A DNA stretch of 64,000 bases, from positions 62,001-126,000 of the forward strand of contig CALDHM010000002.1 of the NCBI GenBank assembly GCA_937941455.1. Direction: 5' to 3'. Within the stretch, counting starts at the first letter, position 1. Every line of letters begins with the position of its first letter. The notes beneath the pieces were generated by a model, which saw only the letters and a list, made by a program, of their open reading frames with translations, did no database searches and had not been told where the DNA came from. Shown here in pieces: positions 11,639 through 20,517 of this stretch. The position numbers and the translations under genes were made by a program. Origin of the DNA: an uncultured Pirellulaceae bacterium. Lineage in GTDB: Bacteria > Planctomycetota > Planctomycetia > Pirellulales > Pirellulaceae.

Positions 11639-12280
11639 ATGCCTCATCAAGACTTTTCGCTCGTCTTGGCCAGTCAATCACCGCGCCGCCGTGAATTGCT
11701 CGCGGAGGCCGGCTACGAATTTGCCATAATCTCACCTGACCCGCGGGTCGAGCAGGGACTGTGCAGTGGCTGCACGCCCGAGGAATTGGTCGCCCGCTGG
11801 GCGCTCAACAAGGCTCTCGATGTCTTGCCGCGGACCGATGCCGACATCATCCTGGCGGCCGACACCATTGCGGAAATCGACGGTCAGATTCTCGGCAAGC
11901 CGAGGGACGAGCAGGATGCCGAGCGGATGCTGCGACAACTCAGCGGCAGGCGGCATCGCGTCCTCACCAGCGTCTGCCTGTTCGATTGTCGCCGCAAGGT
12001 ATGGCTGCAACATGTAGAAGTCTCGATTTTGCGGATGGAGCCGATCGACGATCGCCAGTTGGCGGAATATCTGGCGAGCGACGGTTGGGTCGGCAAGGCC
12101 GGAGCGTTCGGCTTCCAAGACGGTCCCCCCTGGCTGTACTTGGAATCGGGGCTGGCCTCGAACGTTGTCGGCTTGCCCGTCGAGCGGCTCCCTGGTTGGC
12201 TGAAGGAACTCCGGGGAAGTCAGCCAATCGATCAGGGGTGTTCCATCCCACAACTCAGCCCACCCGCGGCCGGCACATAA
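11639..12280 (+). CDS. maf: Maf-family nucleotide pyrophosphatase
   Basis: Maf proteins hydrolyse non-canonical or modified nucleoside triphosphates and affect septum formation. The 213-residue protein has the signature LASQSPRRRELL near its N-terminus, the catalytic acidic stretch ILAADTIAEIDG, and the KPRDEQDAERML and GKAGAFGFQD segments of the family. I start at the ATG at 11639; a TTG at 11633 is also in frame and no strong Shine-Dalgarno site is close. Its 3' end overlaps the convergent glucan phosphorylase gene by 49 bases, so its last 16 or so codons are coded on both strands. Confidence 0.9.
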   Translation: MPHQDFSLVLASQSPRRRELLAEAGYEFAIISPDPRVEQGLCSGCTPEELVARWALNKALDVLPRTDADIILAADTIAEIDGQILGKPRDEQDAERMLRQLSGRRHRVLTSVCLFDCRRKVWLQHVEVSILRMEPIDDRQLAEYLASDGWVGKAGAFGFQDGPPWLYLESGLASNVVGLPVERLPGWLKELRGSQPIDQGCSIPQLSPPAAGT

Positions 12281-14421
12281 CATGTCCGAGCATAGTCCAT
12301 GACCATGCGATCGCTGCTGAACCGCCAGGCAAGCGTGCCGATCGAATTGATCATGCGCTTGATCCACTCGCGCGGCAGGCCGTCTTGGTCGCGGTTGTAA
12401 AACATCGGGGCGACTTCGTTTTCCAGGACCCGGTACAGTTGCTCCGCGTCCCGTTGGTCGGTAACCTCCGATGACACATGGCTTGAGCCCTTGCCGATGG
12501 CAAAACCATTGCAGCCATCGTAGGCCTCGGCCCACCAACCATCAAGAATCGACAAATTGAGGCCACCGTTAAGAACAACCTTTTGGCCGCTGGTTCCCGA
12601 AGCCTCTAAGGGGCGGCGCGGATTGTTCAGCCAAACGTCAACGCCATGCACCAAATGGCGGCAAACGTTGATGTCGTAGTCTTCGATGAAAACGACTCGT
12701 TCCGCGAAGCGAGGATCGTTTCTCAGTTGAGCGATTTTTTGGATGTATGACTTGCCACCCTCGTCTTTCGGATGAGCCTTTCCCGAGAACACGATTTGGA
12801 TGGGCCGATGCGGGTCGTTCAAGATTGCAGCAATCCGATCGAGATCGGTGAAAACCAAATTAGCCCGCTTGTAGGTAGCAAACCGCCGGGCGAAGCCGAT
12901 CGTCAAAATCCCTGGGTCGAGAATATTCCGAGCCTGCTCCAGTGCGGCATCGGTTTCGTGGCGGCGGCGACATTGCGCGAGAAACCGGCGGCGAATGAAC
13001 GAGAACATGATCGTCTTCAGGCTGTTATGCGTTTCCCATAATTCGCCGGGATCGACGTTGTAAATTCCCCTCCAGGTTTCCGGCTCGCCGACCCGCGCCA
13101 TCCAGTTCGGTGGAAACAGTCTGTCATAGAGCGTCCGCATTTGCTCGGCCAGCCAGCTTTGCGAATGAACGCCGTTGGTGATATGGCCGATCGGAATTTC
13201 GCTTTCGACGCGCCACGGCCACAAATGGGACCACATCCGACGCGAGACATGACCGTGCAACTGACTAACGGCGTTGGCGGTGCGCGACAGCTTCAGGCCG
13301 ATCACCGTCATGCAAAATGATTCGTGAGAATTGTCGGGATCGATGCGGCCGAGGCTCATGAATTGTTCGACGGTCAGTCCCAATTGGTCGCGCAGTGGGC
13401 CGAGATGTTCCTCGACCATTTCCTCGGAAAACCGATCGTGCCCGGCGGGAACCGGCGTATGCGTCGTGAAGACGCTCTTCATCGCCACCTCGCGCAAGGC
13501 GTCGTCGAATGACAGACCATCCTCCTGCATCGTCTGGCGAATCACCTCCAGAGGGCCGAACGCCGAATGACCCTCGTTGAGGTGATACACGCCCGGCGTG
13601 ATCCCCAGCGCCTGCAGCGCCTTGACCCCGCCGACTCCCAAAATCAATTCCTGGCGAATCCGGGTTCGCTCATCGCCACCATACAAACGACTCGTCAAAT
13701 GGCGATCCTCGGGCCGATTCCCCTCGACGTTGGAATCCAGCAAAAACAAACGGACGCGGCCGACCTGGATCTTCCACAACTTGGCCAGCAACACGCCCGT
13801 CCGCGTTTGGATCGACACAGTGATCGGTTCCCCCTTGGGACAGAGGGCGGGTTTGATCGGCAGCAGGTTAACGTCGGTCTCGCAATACTTTTCTTCTTGA
13901 TAGCCCGCCTCATTGAGTTGTTGGCGGAAATAACCGTGCGAATAAAACAGGCCAATCGCCACCAGCGGCAGTCCCAGTGAGCTGGCGCTTTTGATGTGGT
14001 CCCCCGAGAGCACTCCCAAACCGCCGGAGTAGATGGGCAACGATTCGTGGATGCCGAACTCTGCCGAAAAATAAGCGACGGGCTTGGCCCCCAACACCCC
14101 GGCGTTGGTCGAGGCCCAAGTCTGGCGATCGGCCATGTATTCTTTGAGCCGCCGATAAGCCTGGTTGATGCGGCTGAAGAGGACCATTTCATTGGCCCGC
14201 TCGAATAGCCGTTCGGGAGTGAATTCTTTCAACAGCGCGATCGGGTTGTGGTCGAGTTGGCGAAACCGAACCGCGTCCAAATCGCGGAACAGATGCTGCA
14301 CCTCTGGCGTCCAGGTCCACCACAAGTTGCTGGCCAGAGCCAGACACTTCTCGTACAGTTCATCGATCGTTACTTTGTCGTTGCTGAAGCGATCATTCTG
14401 CTGATTCAAAATCACGTCCAT
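12232..14421 (-). CDS. glgP: Alpha-glucan (glycogen) phosphorylase
   Basis: The 729-residue enzyme is of the short, GlgP/DUF3417-type phosphorylase family, which releases glucose-1-phosphate from alpha-1,4-glucans. An N-terminal LASNLWWTWTPE segment is typical of the DUF3417 region. Further motifs are YFSAEFGIHESLPIYSGGLG (about 117-136), HLNEGHSAF (280-288), TTHTPVPAGHDRF and the PLP site EASGTSGQKVVLNGG with the cofactor lysine near K614. Length and motifs are complete. It overlaps maf tail to tail. No glycogen synthase or branching enzyme is adjacent. Confidence 0.94.
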   Translation of the reverse strand: MDVILNQQNDRFSNDKVTIDELYEKCLALASNLWWTWTPEVQHLFRDLDAVRFRQLDHNPIALLKEFTPERLFERANEMVLFSRINQAYRRLKEYMADRQTWASTNAGVLGAKPVAYFSAEFGIHESLPIYSGGLGVLSGDHIKSASSLGLPLVAIGLFYSHGYFRQQLNEAGYQEEKYCETDVNLLPIKPALCPKGEPITVSIQTRTGVLLAKLWKIQVGRVRLFLLDSNVEGNRPEDRHLTSRLYGGDERTRIRQELILGVGGVKALQALGITPGVYHLNEGHSAFGPLEVIRQTMQEDGLSFDDALREVAMKSVFTTHTPVPAGHDRFSEEMVEEHLGPLRDQLGLTVEQFMSLGRIDPDNSHESFCMTVIGLKLSRTANAVSQLHGHVSRRMWSHLWPWRVESEIPIGHITNGVHSQSWLAEQMRTLYDRLFPPNWMARVGEPETWRGIYNVDPGELWETHNSLKTIMFSFIRRRFLAQCRRRHETDAALEQARNILDPGILTIGFARRFATYKRANLVFTDLDRIAAILNDPHRPIQIVFSGKAHPKDEGGKSYIQKIAQLRNDPRFAERVVFIEDYDINVCRHLVHGVDVWLNNPRRPLEASGTSGQKVVLNGGLNLSILDGWWAEAYDGCNGFAIGKGSSHVSSEVTDQRDAEQLYRVLENEVAPMFYNRDQDGLPREWIKRMINSIGTLAWRFSSDRMVMDYARTCYVPAAGGLSCGMEHP

Positions 14422-14831
14422 AAACTCTCTCTAATTCTCGGCCATCCCTTCACCGTCGCTCTCAGCGGATCCGCAGCGATGCTATTCCGCCGGGGGCCGC
14501 GGGCAGCTGACGATCGTCGTTTTCAAACGCAAACCGAGCCTGCCTTGGCTTTGAAATCATTTCCGCGTACCGCTGGGCGGAAAAGCCTAACCCTGCGGCG
14601 AGCGGGGATGCTGGCCCGCCGCGAATCCGCCTAAGCCTTGCAACGCGTGGGGAAAACGCTTAAAGATACAAGGTTTCGCGATCCATTAAAATCCCAGCGT
14701 GCCCTTTTCCCATGCAGTCGGTCTGGTCGGCGGGAAACTGCGTTAAAATGCGGGACAGCTCGACGGTCGCGGGGGACAGTCAAGGTGGCAGGAAACCGCC
14801 CGCACTTGTTCCCACAGGTTAAGGAATCAAC
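14422..14831. other. Divergent promoter region without a supported gene
   Basis: These 410 bases separate the divergent glgP and cysC genes and should carry both promoters. I found no convincing -35/-10 pair and no riboswitch-like fold. Overlapping short frames look like chance. Confidence 0.4.
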
Positions 14832-15479
14832 ATGCCCGAGAATCCAACCATTGTGAGTTGGCACCCTTCGAAAATCGCTCGGCCGAGGGGCTGCGTCGTC
14901 TGGTTCACCGGCCTGAGTGGCAGCGGCAAAAGCACGATCGCCAACCGAGTCGATGAGATGCTGCACGATAAACGGGTTCCTTCCTTCGTGCTCGACGGCG
15001 ACAACATCCGCCACGGGTTGAACGCCAGTCCCGAAATCCTCCGCAAACATCACTCTGCGGAATTCGCCGAGCGATTCGGTTTGACCTTCCAAGCCCTCGA
15101 CCGGGAGGAAAACATCCGCCGCATCGCTTGTGTCGGGGAGTTGTTCGCGGCCGCAGGCTTGATCGCCTTGACGGCCTTCGTCAGTCCCTATCGACGCGAT
15201 CGCGACCTGGCGCGGCAGGTCGTTGCTGCATCCGGTAAGGTCGGCGATTTTATCGAGGTCTTCGTCGATACGCCGCTCGACATTTGCGAGCAGCGCGACC
15301 CGAAAGGGCTCTACAAAAAGGCTCGGGCCGGCGAGATCCGCAATTTCACCGGAATCGACGATCCGTACGAACCACCCGTGCACCCCGAACTGCGGCTGCT
15401 CGGCGGCGATCGACCGATCGACGAACTCGCCCGCCAGGTCGTGGACTATCTCGAGCAACAAGGAAAGCTCCGCCGATGA
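14832..15479 (+). CDS. cysC: Adenylylsulfate kinase
   Basis: CysC phosphorylates adenosine 5'-phosphosulfate to PAPS in sulfate activation. The 215-residue protein has the P-loop GLSGSGKS (27-34), the APS-binding stretch VLDGDNIRHGLN, the REENIRRIACVGELF segment and FVDTPLDICEQRDPKGLYKKARAGEI, all as expected for the family. AAGGA lies about 8 bases upstream of the ATG. It overlaps the following cdd start by four bases (ATGA), so the two genes are probably translationally coupled. No cysN/cysD sulfurylase is next to it. Confidence 0.95.
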   Translation: MPENPTIVSWHPSKIARPRGCVVWFTGLSGSGKSTIANRVDEMLHDKRVPSFVLDGDNIRHGLNASPEILRKHHSAEFAERFGLTFQALDREENIRRIACVGELFAAAGLIALTAFVSPYRRDRDLARQVVAASGKVGDFIEVFVDTPLDICEQRDPKGLYKKARAGEIRNFTGIDDPYEPPVHPELRLLGGDRPIDELARQVVDYLEQQGKLRR

Positions 15480-15877
15480 ACGAAGCGCAGTGGCAATCGT
15501 TGTACGAACAAGCGTGCTCGGTCCGCGAGAAGGCTTACGCCCCCTACTCGCAGTTCCGCGTGGGGGCGGCGTTGCTCACCAAGCGGGGGGGGGTATTCCT
15601 CGGTTGCAACATCGAGAACGCTGCCTACAGCCCGTCCCTCTGCGCCGAACGAGGGGCGATCGCGGCAGCCGTCGCGGCGGGTGACCGCGAATTGGCCGCG
15701 ATCTGTATTGTCGCCGACAAGCTGGCCTCGCCCTGCGGCGTCTGCCGCCAAGTCCTCTTTCAATTCGGTACGAAAATCCGCGTCCGCTCCTACGCTGCTG
15801 ACGATCCACAAAAGTTCCAAGAATGGTCCAGCAGCGAACTGCTCCCCGACGGCTTCGACCTGAAACCGCACGGCTGA
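15476..15877 (+). CDS. cdd: Cytidine deaminase
   Basis: The 133-residue protein is a homotetrameric-type zinc cytidine deaminase that converts cytidine or deoxycytidine to the uridine form. The signature is complete: CNIENAAYSPSLCAERGAI with Cys56 and catalytic Glu58, and PCGVC with Cys87 and Cys90 as zinc ligands. The early YSQFRVGAAL stretch is also typical. The start codon overlaps the cysC stop as ATGA. This ATG places the protein at the usual family length, whereas a longer upstream frame runs through cysC and is not real. Pairing with cysC has no obvious metabolic link. Confidence 0.95.
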   Translation: MNEAQWQSLYEQACSVREKAYAPYSQFRVGAALLTKRGGVFLGCNIENAAYSPSLCAERGAIAAAVAAGDRELAAICIVADKLASPCGVCRQVLFQFGTKIRVRSYAADDPQKFQEWSSSELLPDGFDLKPHG

Positions 15878-15950
15878 GCGGCAATGAAGTACCTACAATG
15901 CATTACTTCGTAACCCACAACGTTAGACTTGGATCGATAGGTTGCTTCCG

Positions 15951-16736
15951 ATGGAATCACTGACACGTTTCGAACAACATGGCCCCATCGCACGCTTGAC
16001 CTTGACGCGGCCCAACAAACGGAACGCGCTGAAACGGGAAACCCTCGAGCAACTGCACGAACACCTCCGGTCTCTGGCCGCTGCCATCGAGCCGCGCGTG
16101 TTGGTTCTGGCGGCCGAGGGGGACGTGTTCTGTGCCGGCATGGACTTGGGGGAAATGCAACAACGGGCCAATTCGCCGGACAGCTTCGCCGAATGGCAAA
16201 AAGACTCCGAGGTCTACTGCGATGTGCTGGCGCAGTTGTACTCCCTGTCGATCCCTACGGTGGCTGCCGTCAGCGGCCCCGCACTGGCCGGCGGGGTTGG
16301 GCTCGTTTTGGCTTGCGACCTTGTGATCGCCAGCAACCGCGCTTACTTCATGTTGCCTGAACCGATGCGCGGGATTACCGCGGCCATGGTCACTCCGTTG
16401 CTGCTGCACCGCGTTGGGCCAGGACCGGCAGCGAGTCTGTTGCTTTCGGGCGAGAAGTGGTCGGCCGAACGGGGCCTGCAAATCGGGCTCTGCCATGACG
16501 TGGTCGCCCCGGAGCGCTTCCAGGAACGTCTCGACGCGCTGACTCAGGCGATGTTGTCCGGCTCCCGCGAAGCTCTGGCCATCACCAAGCGTCATCTCGA
16601 TCAGATGGTCGGTGGCCGGATGCTCCAACTTTTGCGGGAGTCGATGACCGTCTCGGCCGAGGCCAGGCAAACCGCCGACGCCCGCGAAGGTTTGCAGGCG
16701 TTCCTCGAAAAGCGGAAGCCCGCGTGGCAGCCTTAG
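15951..16736 (+). CDS. Enoyl-CoA hydratase/isomerase family protein
   Basis: This 261-residue crotonase-fold protein has the N-terminal LTLTRPNKRNAL motif, the oxyanion-hole segment VFCAGMDLGEM and the second glycine-rich turn AVSGPALAGGVGLVLACDLVIAS. Members hydrate or isomerise acyl-CoA thioesters. The catalytic Glu pair of true enoyl-CoA hydratases is not clearly complete: the segment corresponding to Glu164 reads LPEPMRGIT, so one acid may be kept. The exact substrate is therefore open. The ATG at 15951 gives a normal N-terminus; a TTG three codons upstream is possible. It follows cdd on the same strand after 73 bases. Confidence 0.9.
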   Translation: MESLTRFEQHGPIARLTLTRPNKRNALKRETLEQLHEHLRSLAAAIEPRVLVLAAEGDVFCAGMDLGEMQQRANSPDSFAEWQKDSEVYCDVLAQLYSLSIPTVAAVSGPALAGGVGLVLACDLVIASNRAYFMLPEPMRGITAAMVTPLLLHRVGPGPAASLLLSGEKWSAERGLQIGLCHDVVAPERFQERLDALTQAMLSGSREALAITKRHLDQMVGGRMLQLLRESMTVSAEARQTADAREGLQAFLEKRKPAWQP

Positions 16737-16845
16737 CGTGCGACAGCCAACCCGCGCACCTCGCTAAGTGCACAGCAAGATCGCGATCGCTTGCGGCAAC
16801 CTTGCGCAAGCACGGAATCAGGTTCCGCCGCGTCCCGGACGCGAC

Positions 16846-17598
16846 TTAGGCCCACCATCCACCGTTGACGTGCAAGGTTTGCCCCGTGATGTAGCTGGCC
16901 AACGGGCTGGCCAAGAAAAGGACCACGTTGCCAATCTCCTCCGGCGTGGCGAAGCGGCCGAGCGGGATGTTGGTCAGCATCGCCTTGCGATTTTCCTCAG
17001 GAATCGATTGGCCCATTTCCGTATCAACCACGCCCGGAGCGACCGCATTCACGCGGATATTGCGGCGTGCCAACTCCTTGCTGAGAACTTTCGTGAAGGC
17101 GACGACACCGGCCTTGGCCGATGCATAATTCGCCTGGCCGAAAAACCCGGTCACCGCCGATAGCGAAGCGATGTTGATGATCGAACCATGATCGCGAAGT
17201 GCATCGGCCGCCGCTTGCGATGTATTGAACACGCCCGTCAGATTCGTATCGATCACATCCTGCCATTCCTGCTGACTCATTTTGCGGAAGCTGCGATCGC
17301 GAAGAATTCCCGCATTGTTGACCAGAATATCGATACCGCCGAAGGCCGCCACGGCATCGGCAACCAGTTGTTGCAATTCGTCGGGGCGACGAACGTCGGC
17401 GGGCAGGGCGATCGCGCGGGCCTGAAATCGCTCGGCAGCCTGCTCGGCGATCTGGCGATTGGTGCCGGCCGGATCGGGGTAGTAATTCAAGACCACATTC
17501 GCCCCCGCCGAATGCAAGGCCACGGCGCAGGCCAGTCCAATTCCTTGCCCGCCACCCGTGATTAGGGCGGTTTTGCCAGTTAAATCAATCGATCGCAT
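16846..17598 (-). CDS. SDR-family 3-oxoacyl-ACP reductase-like protein
   Basis: The 250-residue protein is a classical short-chain dehydrogenase/reductase. It has the NAD(P) motif TGGGQGIG, the structural NNAG motif, and the catalytic Ser-Tyr-Lys set in IASLSAVTGFFGQANYASAKAG. The C-terminal GQTLHVNGGWWA is typical of FabG-like reductases. It could be the fatty-acid 3-ketoacyl-ACP reductase or a paralog; no fab cluster is adjacent, so no symbol is given. The ATG at 17598 is preferred over a GTG six codons upstream. It converges with the enoyl-CoA hydratase gene. Confidence 0.9.
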   Translation of the reverse strand: MRSIDLTGKTALITGGGQGIGLACAVALHSAGANVVLNYYPDPAGTNRQIAEQAAERFQARAIALPADVRRPDELQQLVADAVAAFGGIDILVNNAGILRDRSFRKMSQQEWQDVIDTNLTGVFNTSQAAADALRDHGSIINIASLSAVTGFFGQANYASAKAGVVAFTKVLSKELARRNIRVNAVAPGVVDTEMGQSIPEENRKAMLTNIPLGRFATPEEIGNVVLFLASPLASYITGQTLHVNGGWWA

Positions 17599-18223
17599 GC
17601 CCGATTTCTTCTCCACGATTTAAATAGCTTAAATAGCCAAAACTCACGACTTGCCGCCACACAGCGACAATTCCGAATCCGACACTATCCTCAGGTTATA
17701 GCGTTTTCGCGCAAAAATTCGACCCCCGGCGATGAGGGCCACGCGACGTTGGGGCCAACAAGGTCACAAGCACAGTGGTGGGCGAAAACGGTCAGATCGA
17801 AGCGGAGAGCAAAAATGTTCACAGCGAAGCGCAGTAAATGTAAATAGAGTGAACGAAGGGCTATACATTGCACCATGCTCCTCCAGAACGAATGTCGTTA
17901 TTCTCATCGTAACAAAGAGCCGCGGAAACCAGCAAATAAATCTACACGGTGCAGGTCGATTTTGACGTCGCGATCCCTTCGATTACGACTACGAGTGCCG
18001 TTGCACTGAGCACGATTACGATCGTACTGATGAACAAAAAGAGGGTTCAAACTATACTATTTGGCAATGGTGGCTTCGATTGGCATGGAAATTTTTCGAC
18101 TGCAGCGATCTCGAACTAGATCCGCAAGATGCCAGAGTAGACACCAAACGTGGACGTTGTCGATTACGCTATGGCCCTAGGATGTGCCTTGCCGACACGC
18201 CCGCGCCTCGTGGGCTTGGAGCG
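17599..18223. other. Intergenic stretch without a supported gene
   Basis: This 625-base AT-richer gap lies between two minus-strand genes (SDR start on the left, HTH-repeat protein stop on the right). Short frames on the plus strand show no family-like sequence. It should include the SDR promoter. I saw no terminator or RNA-like fold. Confidence 0.4.
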
Positions 18224-19021
18224 TTATCGATTTTTTCGGGCCGCGGGAGGAATTCCACAGCGAACACGCTGATAACGAACTGCGCTGCGGGTGAGCCCTA
18301 TTTGCTCAGCGAGAACACCGTCTGGCACCTTGCCCAACTTGTCGAGCCATTTTTTAGACCATTTTTTTCGAGCGTGTTGCAGAGACTCTGAATAAGGGAT
18401 GCGATGCCGCGCACGATAGGCTGCGACTCGACCTTTCTTGATTCCCAATTCTTTAGCGATGATCTTATCGGGAACCTTGCCTAATCGGGCCTTGATCTCC
18501 GGGGTCCAGATGGAGCCAAAATGCTCGGCATTGAAGTTCGTGATGCCAAGCTCCAATCGTTTTGCGTAGACCAAGCGACGGCTAATACCGAGTAGCCTTG
18601 CGATTTCAGTGTCGGGACGAGTACCTAACAAGCGGATTTCTTCCGCCGACCATGCACGTCGAGGGCGTTTCGGTTGTATTGCCGCTATCCTTAACTTTCG
18701 GCGTTTCCAAGCCACCGTGGTTTGGCTGATTCCGATGCGGCGGGCGATTTCAGAGTCCGGTAATTTACCCAGCCATGAGATTTCTTTTCGAGTCCAGGTT
18801 CGTTGACTTTGTTTCAGATCGACGCGAAATGACGGAATACCTAGACGATGCCGCATCTGCGTGATTGCGCCCGGGGTCAAGCCAAGGATGCGGGCAACTT
18901 CCGCATCCGAGCGTGTGCCCAAAAGGGCCACTTGCGCCTCGTTCCAACGCAGGCGCTTGGGATTATTCGGCCGCCTGGCACTAAGAGCAGATTTCGTTCG
19001 TTTTGCTTTCTCCTTCGTCAT
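18224..19021 (-). CDS. Five-unit helix-turn-helix repeat protein, putative DNA-binding
   Basis: I do not recognise a named family for this 265-residue, very basic protein. It consists almost entirely of five degenerate units of 48-50 residues, each starting with a conserved Trp (W26, W76, W124, W172, W221). Each unit follows W-x6-LG...PD-x-x-IA-x-x-LGI-x5-V-x3-R, ending in a GI or RI pair. The second half of each unit reads like a helix-turn-helix with a recognition helix ending in Arg residues. I infer a tandem array of homeodomain-like DNA-binding modules. ATG at 19021 is chosen; a GTG at 19066 is in frame and neither has a good ribosome-binding site. It stands alone. Confidence 0.75.
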   Translation of the reverse strand: MTKEKAKRTKSALSARRPNNPKRLRWNEAQVALLGTRSDAEVARILGLTPGAITQMRHRLGIPSFRVDLKQSQRTWTRKEISWLGKLPDSEIARRIGISQTTVAWKRRKLRIAAIQPKRPRRAWSAEEIRLLGTRPDTEIARLLGISRRLVYAKRLELGITNFNAEHFGSIWTPEIKARLGKVPDKIIAKELGIKKGRVAAYRARHRIPYSESLQHARKKWSKKWLDKLGKVPDGVLAEQIGLTRSAVRYQRVRCGIPPAARKNR

Positions 19022-19293
19022 CGTTGTATCGTGAGCTTGAGAAATGTGCGAGCTTGATTTCCACACTGGAGCGAATTCGGCGTGCGGCAGAAGCGAATGC
19101 TCAGGCCCAATTTAAATGACGTTGAACGGTTGTCAAGCAATTGCTGTCCGCTGGTGCTCAGCCTGCGAAGTTCTGTGTTGAAACTGCGATGACAGTAACT
19201 CAAACAATCCGACATCACGAACGGCACCCGCGTGACATCGCTGATGTGGGCCGCTTTCCATCGAAATTCGATAGGTTGCGAGTTCCTTGATCA

Positions 19294-20010
19294 TCAAACG
19301 ATTTTTCTGGTCCATTCCGGGGATTCGTATTTGGTGCTTGCCAGTTCACGGGCTCGGTTGAGGGGCAGTGTTGCGTCTAAGGCTTGGGCCTCCCAGGTGG
19401 CGACCAGCGATTGCCGCAGGGAGTTTGCGTCGGCGGGGAAGTTGATCAGGAATGACTCGTGACTGCGCTCGCCACGATAGGCAGGTTGTCGGATCGGCCT
19501 GAGCAGGCACATTTCGATCAAGTCGATGGGAAATCGATACAAGATTGTGCCGTGATAAAGAATCGCCTGTTTGCCGCTGCGCAGGCTGTTGCCGCTGAAC
19601 TTTTTCGAGTCGATCGTCAAATCACTCGTGCCCGAGATTTGGCAATCGCCAAATCGTGACAGAGCCGCGTTCATCCGGGCGAGCACAAAGTCATGAGTAC
19701 GATCGAGCGCTCTCAATTCGGGGCGAAGCCTCAAGTCAAGGAAGACGGCGTACATCAAACAGCCTGGGCCTGCCACAACGGTCTGTCCACCGCTGGCTCG
19801 CCTCAAAATGGGAATGTCGAGTTGCCTGCAGACTTCTTGGTTCACTTCGCGTGCCAGCGGCGAACTTCTTCCCAGGACGACGAACGGACGACTTGGTTCC
19901 CAGATCCGCAGGCATTCCCAACCGGATTCCCGGTCCAGTCGCTCCAGCAAGGCTTCGTCGAGGGCCAAGTTCTCGCTTGGTGTTGCCAGCGTCAGATCGA
20001 TCAATTGCAT
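19294..20010 (-). CDS. Lipoate-protein ligase A family protein
   Basis: The 238-residue protein matches the biotin/lipoate protein ligase fold (LplA/LipM type) that attaches lipoyl or octanoyl groups to carrier domains. The substrate loop RRASGGQTVVAGPGCL lies at 70-85, and the catalytic lysine region is SDLTIDSKKFSGNSLRSGKQ (K136/K137), followed by LYHGTIL. The typical C-terminal accessory domain of E. coli LplA is absent, as in octanoyltransferases. The ATG at 20010 begins the recognisable sequence; 45 upstream codons were left out as non-coding. No lipA or 2-oxoacid dehydrogenase genes are nearby. Confidence 0.88.
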   Translation of the reverse strand: MQLIDLTLATPSENLALDEALLERLDRESGWECLRIWEPSRPFVVLGRSSPLAREVNQEVCRQLDIPILRRASGGQTVVAGPGCLMYAVFLDLRLRPELRALDRTHDFVLARMNAALSRFGDCQISGTSDLTIDSKKFSGNSLRSGKQAILYHGTILYRFPIDLIEMCLLRPIRQPAYRGERSHESFLINFPADANSLRQSLVATWEAQALDATLPLNRARELASTKYESPEWTRKIV

Positions 20011-20517
20011 GATTCGGTTCGCGTGATGGTAATTGAGCAAATCGCAGCTATTAAAAACATCCGAGTTAGGCAATCCTGAGGCTGCCGTCCCAATATTGAC
20101 ATTTTTGAAAGCTGATGTTTGGCGGCGAACGTCCAAAATGTACAAACTGGGATGTTCAGGAAGGTGGCTTTAGGGGGAATAGGTTGACTTTGCTGACCGC
20201 CGAACAGGGCCGGCAAAAAAAGCCGTCGCGCAACCATTGAATTTTCGCCGCTCATTCGTCAAACTCGGGGAAAAAATGCTACGTAACGTTGGCCGGAGAA
20301 GGGATCCCAGACTATCATAAAAGATGTGGCGAGAAAAAACGTGCTGCGAAGCTCGGCAACTTGATTTTCGGCAGCGGCAGCGGTTTTGTAATCGCCACTT
20401 AGGTCGTAGAGGAACATGTTGGCGCGGCCAGTATGGCAAATCAGTTTCTACCTTTTCGGTCGTTCGATTTTGGTGATGAAGAGGGTTGAGTAGCGAATGT
20501 TGGTTAAAGGTGAACCA
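20011..20517. other. Divergent intergenic region
   Basis: This 507-base stretch separates the lipoate-ligase-like gene from the tyrosine/valine-rich repeat gene, which point away from each other. It should contain both promoters. I could not assign them, and no coding frame here is convincing. Confidence 0.4.

Noticed and set aside
14631-15461. 276-codon minus-strand open frame over cysC
   Set aside because: cysC is certain on the plus strand, and the antisense product lacks any motif.
15957-16670. 237-codon minus-strand frame opposite the enoyl-CoA hydratase
   Set aside because: It is a shadow of the crotonase gene.
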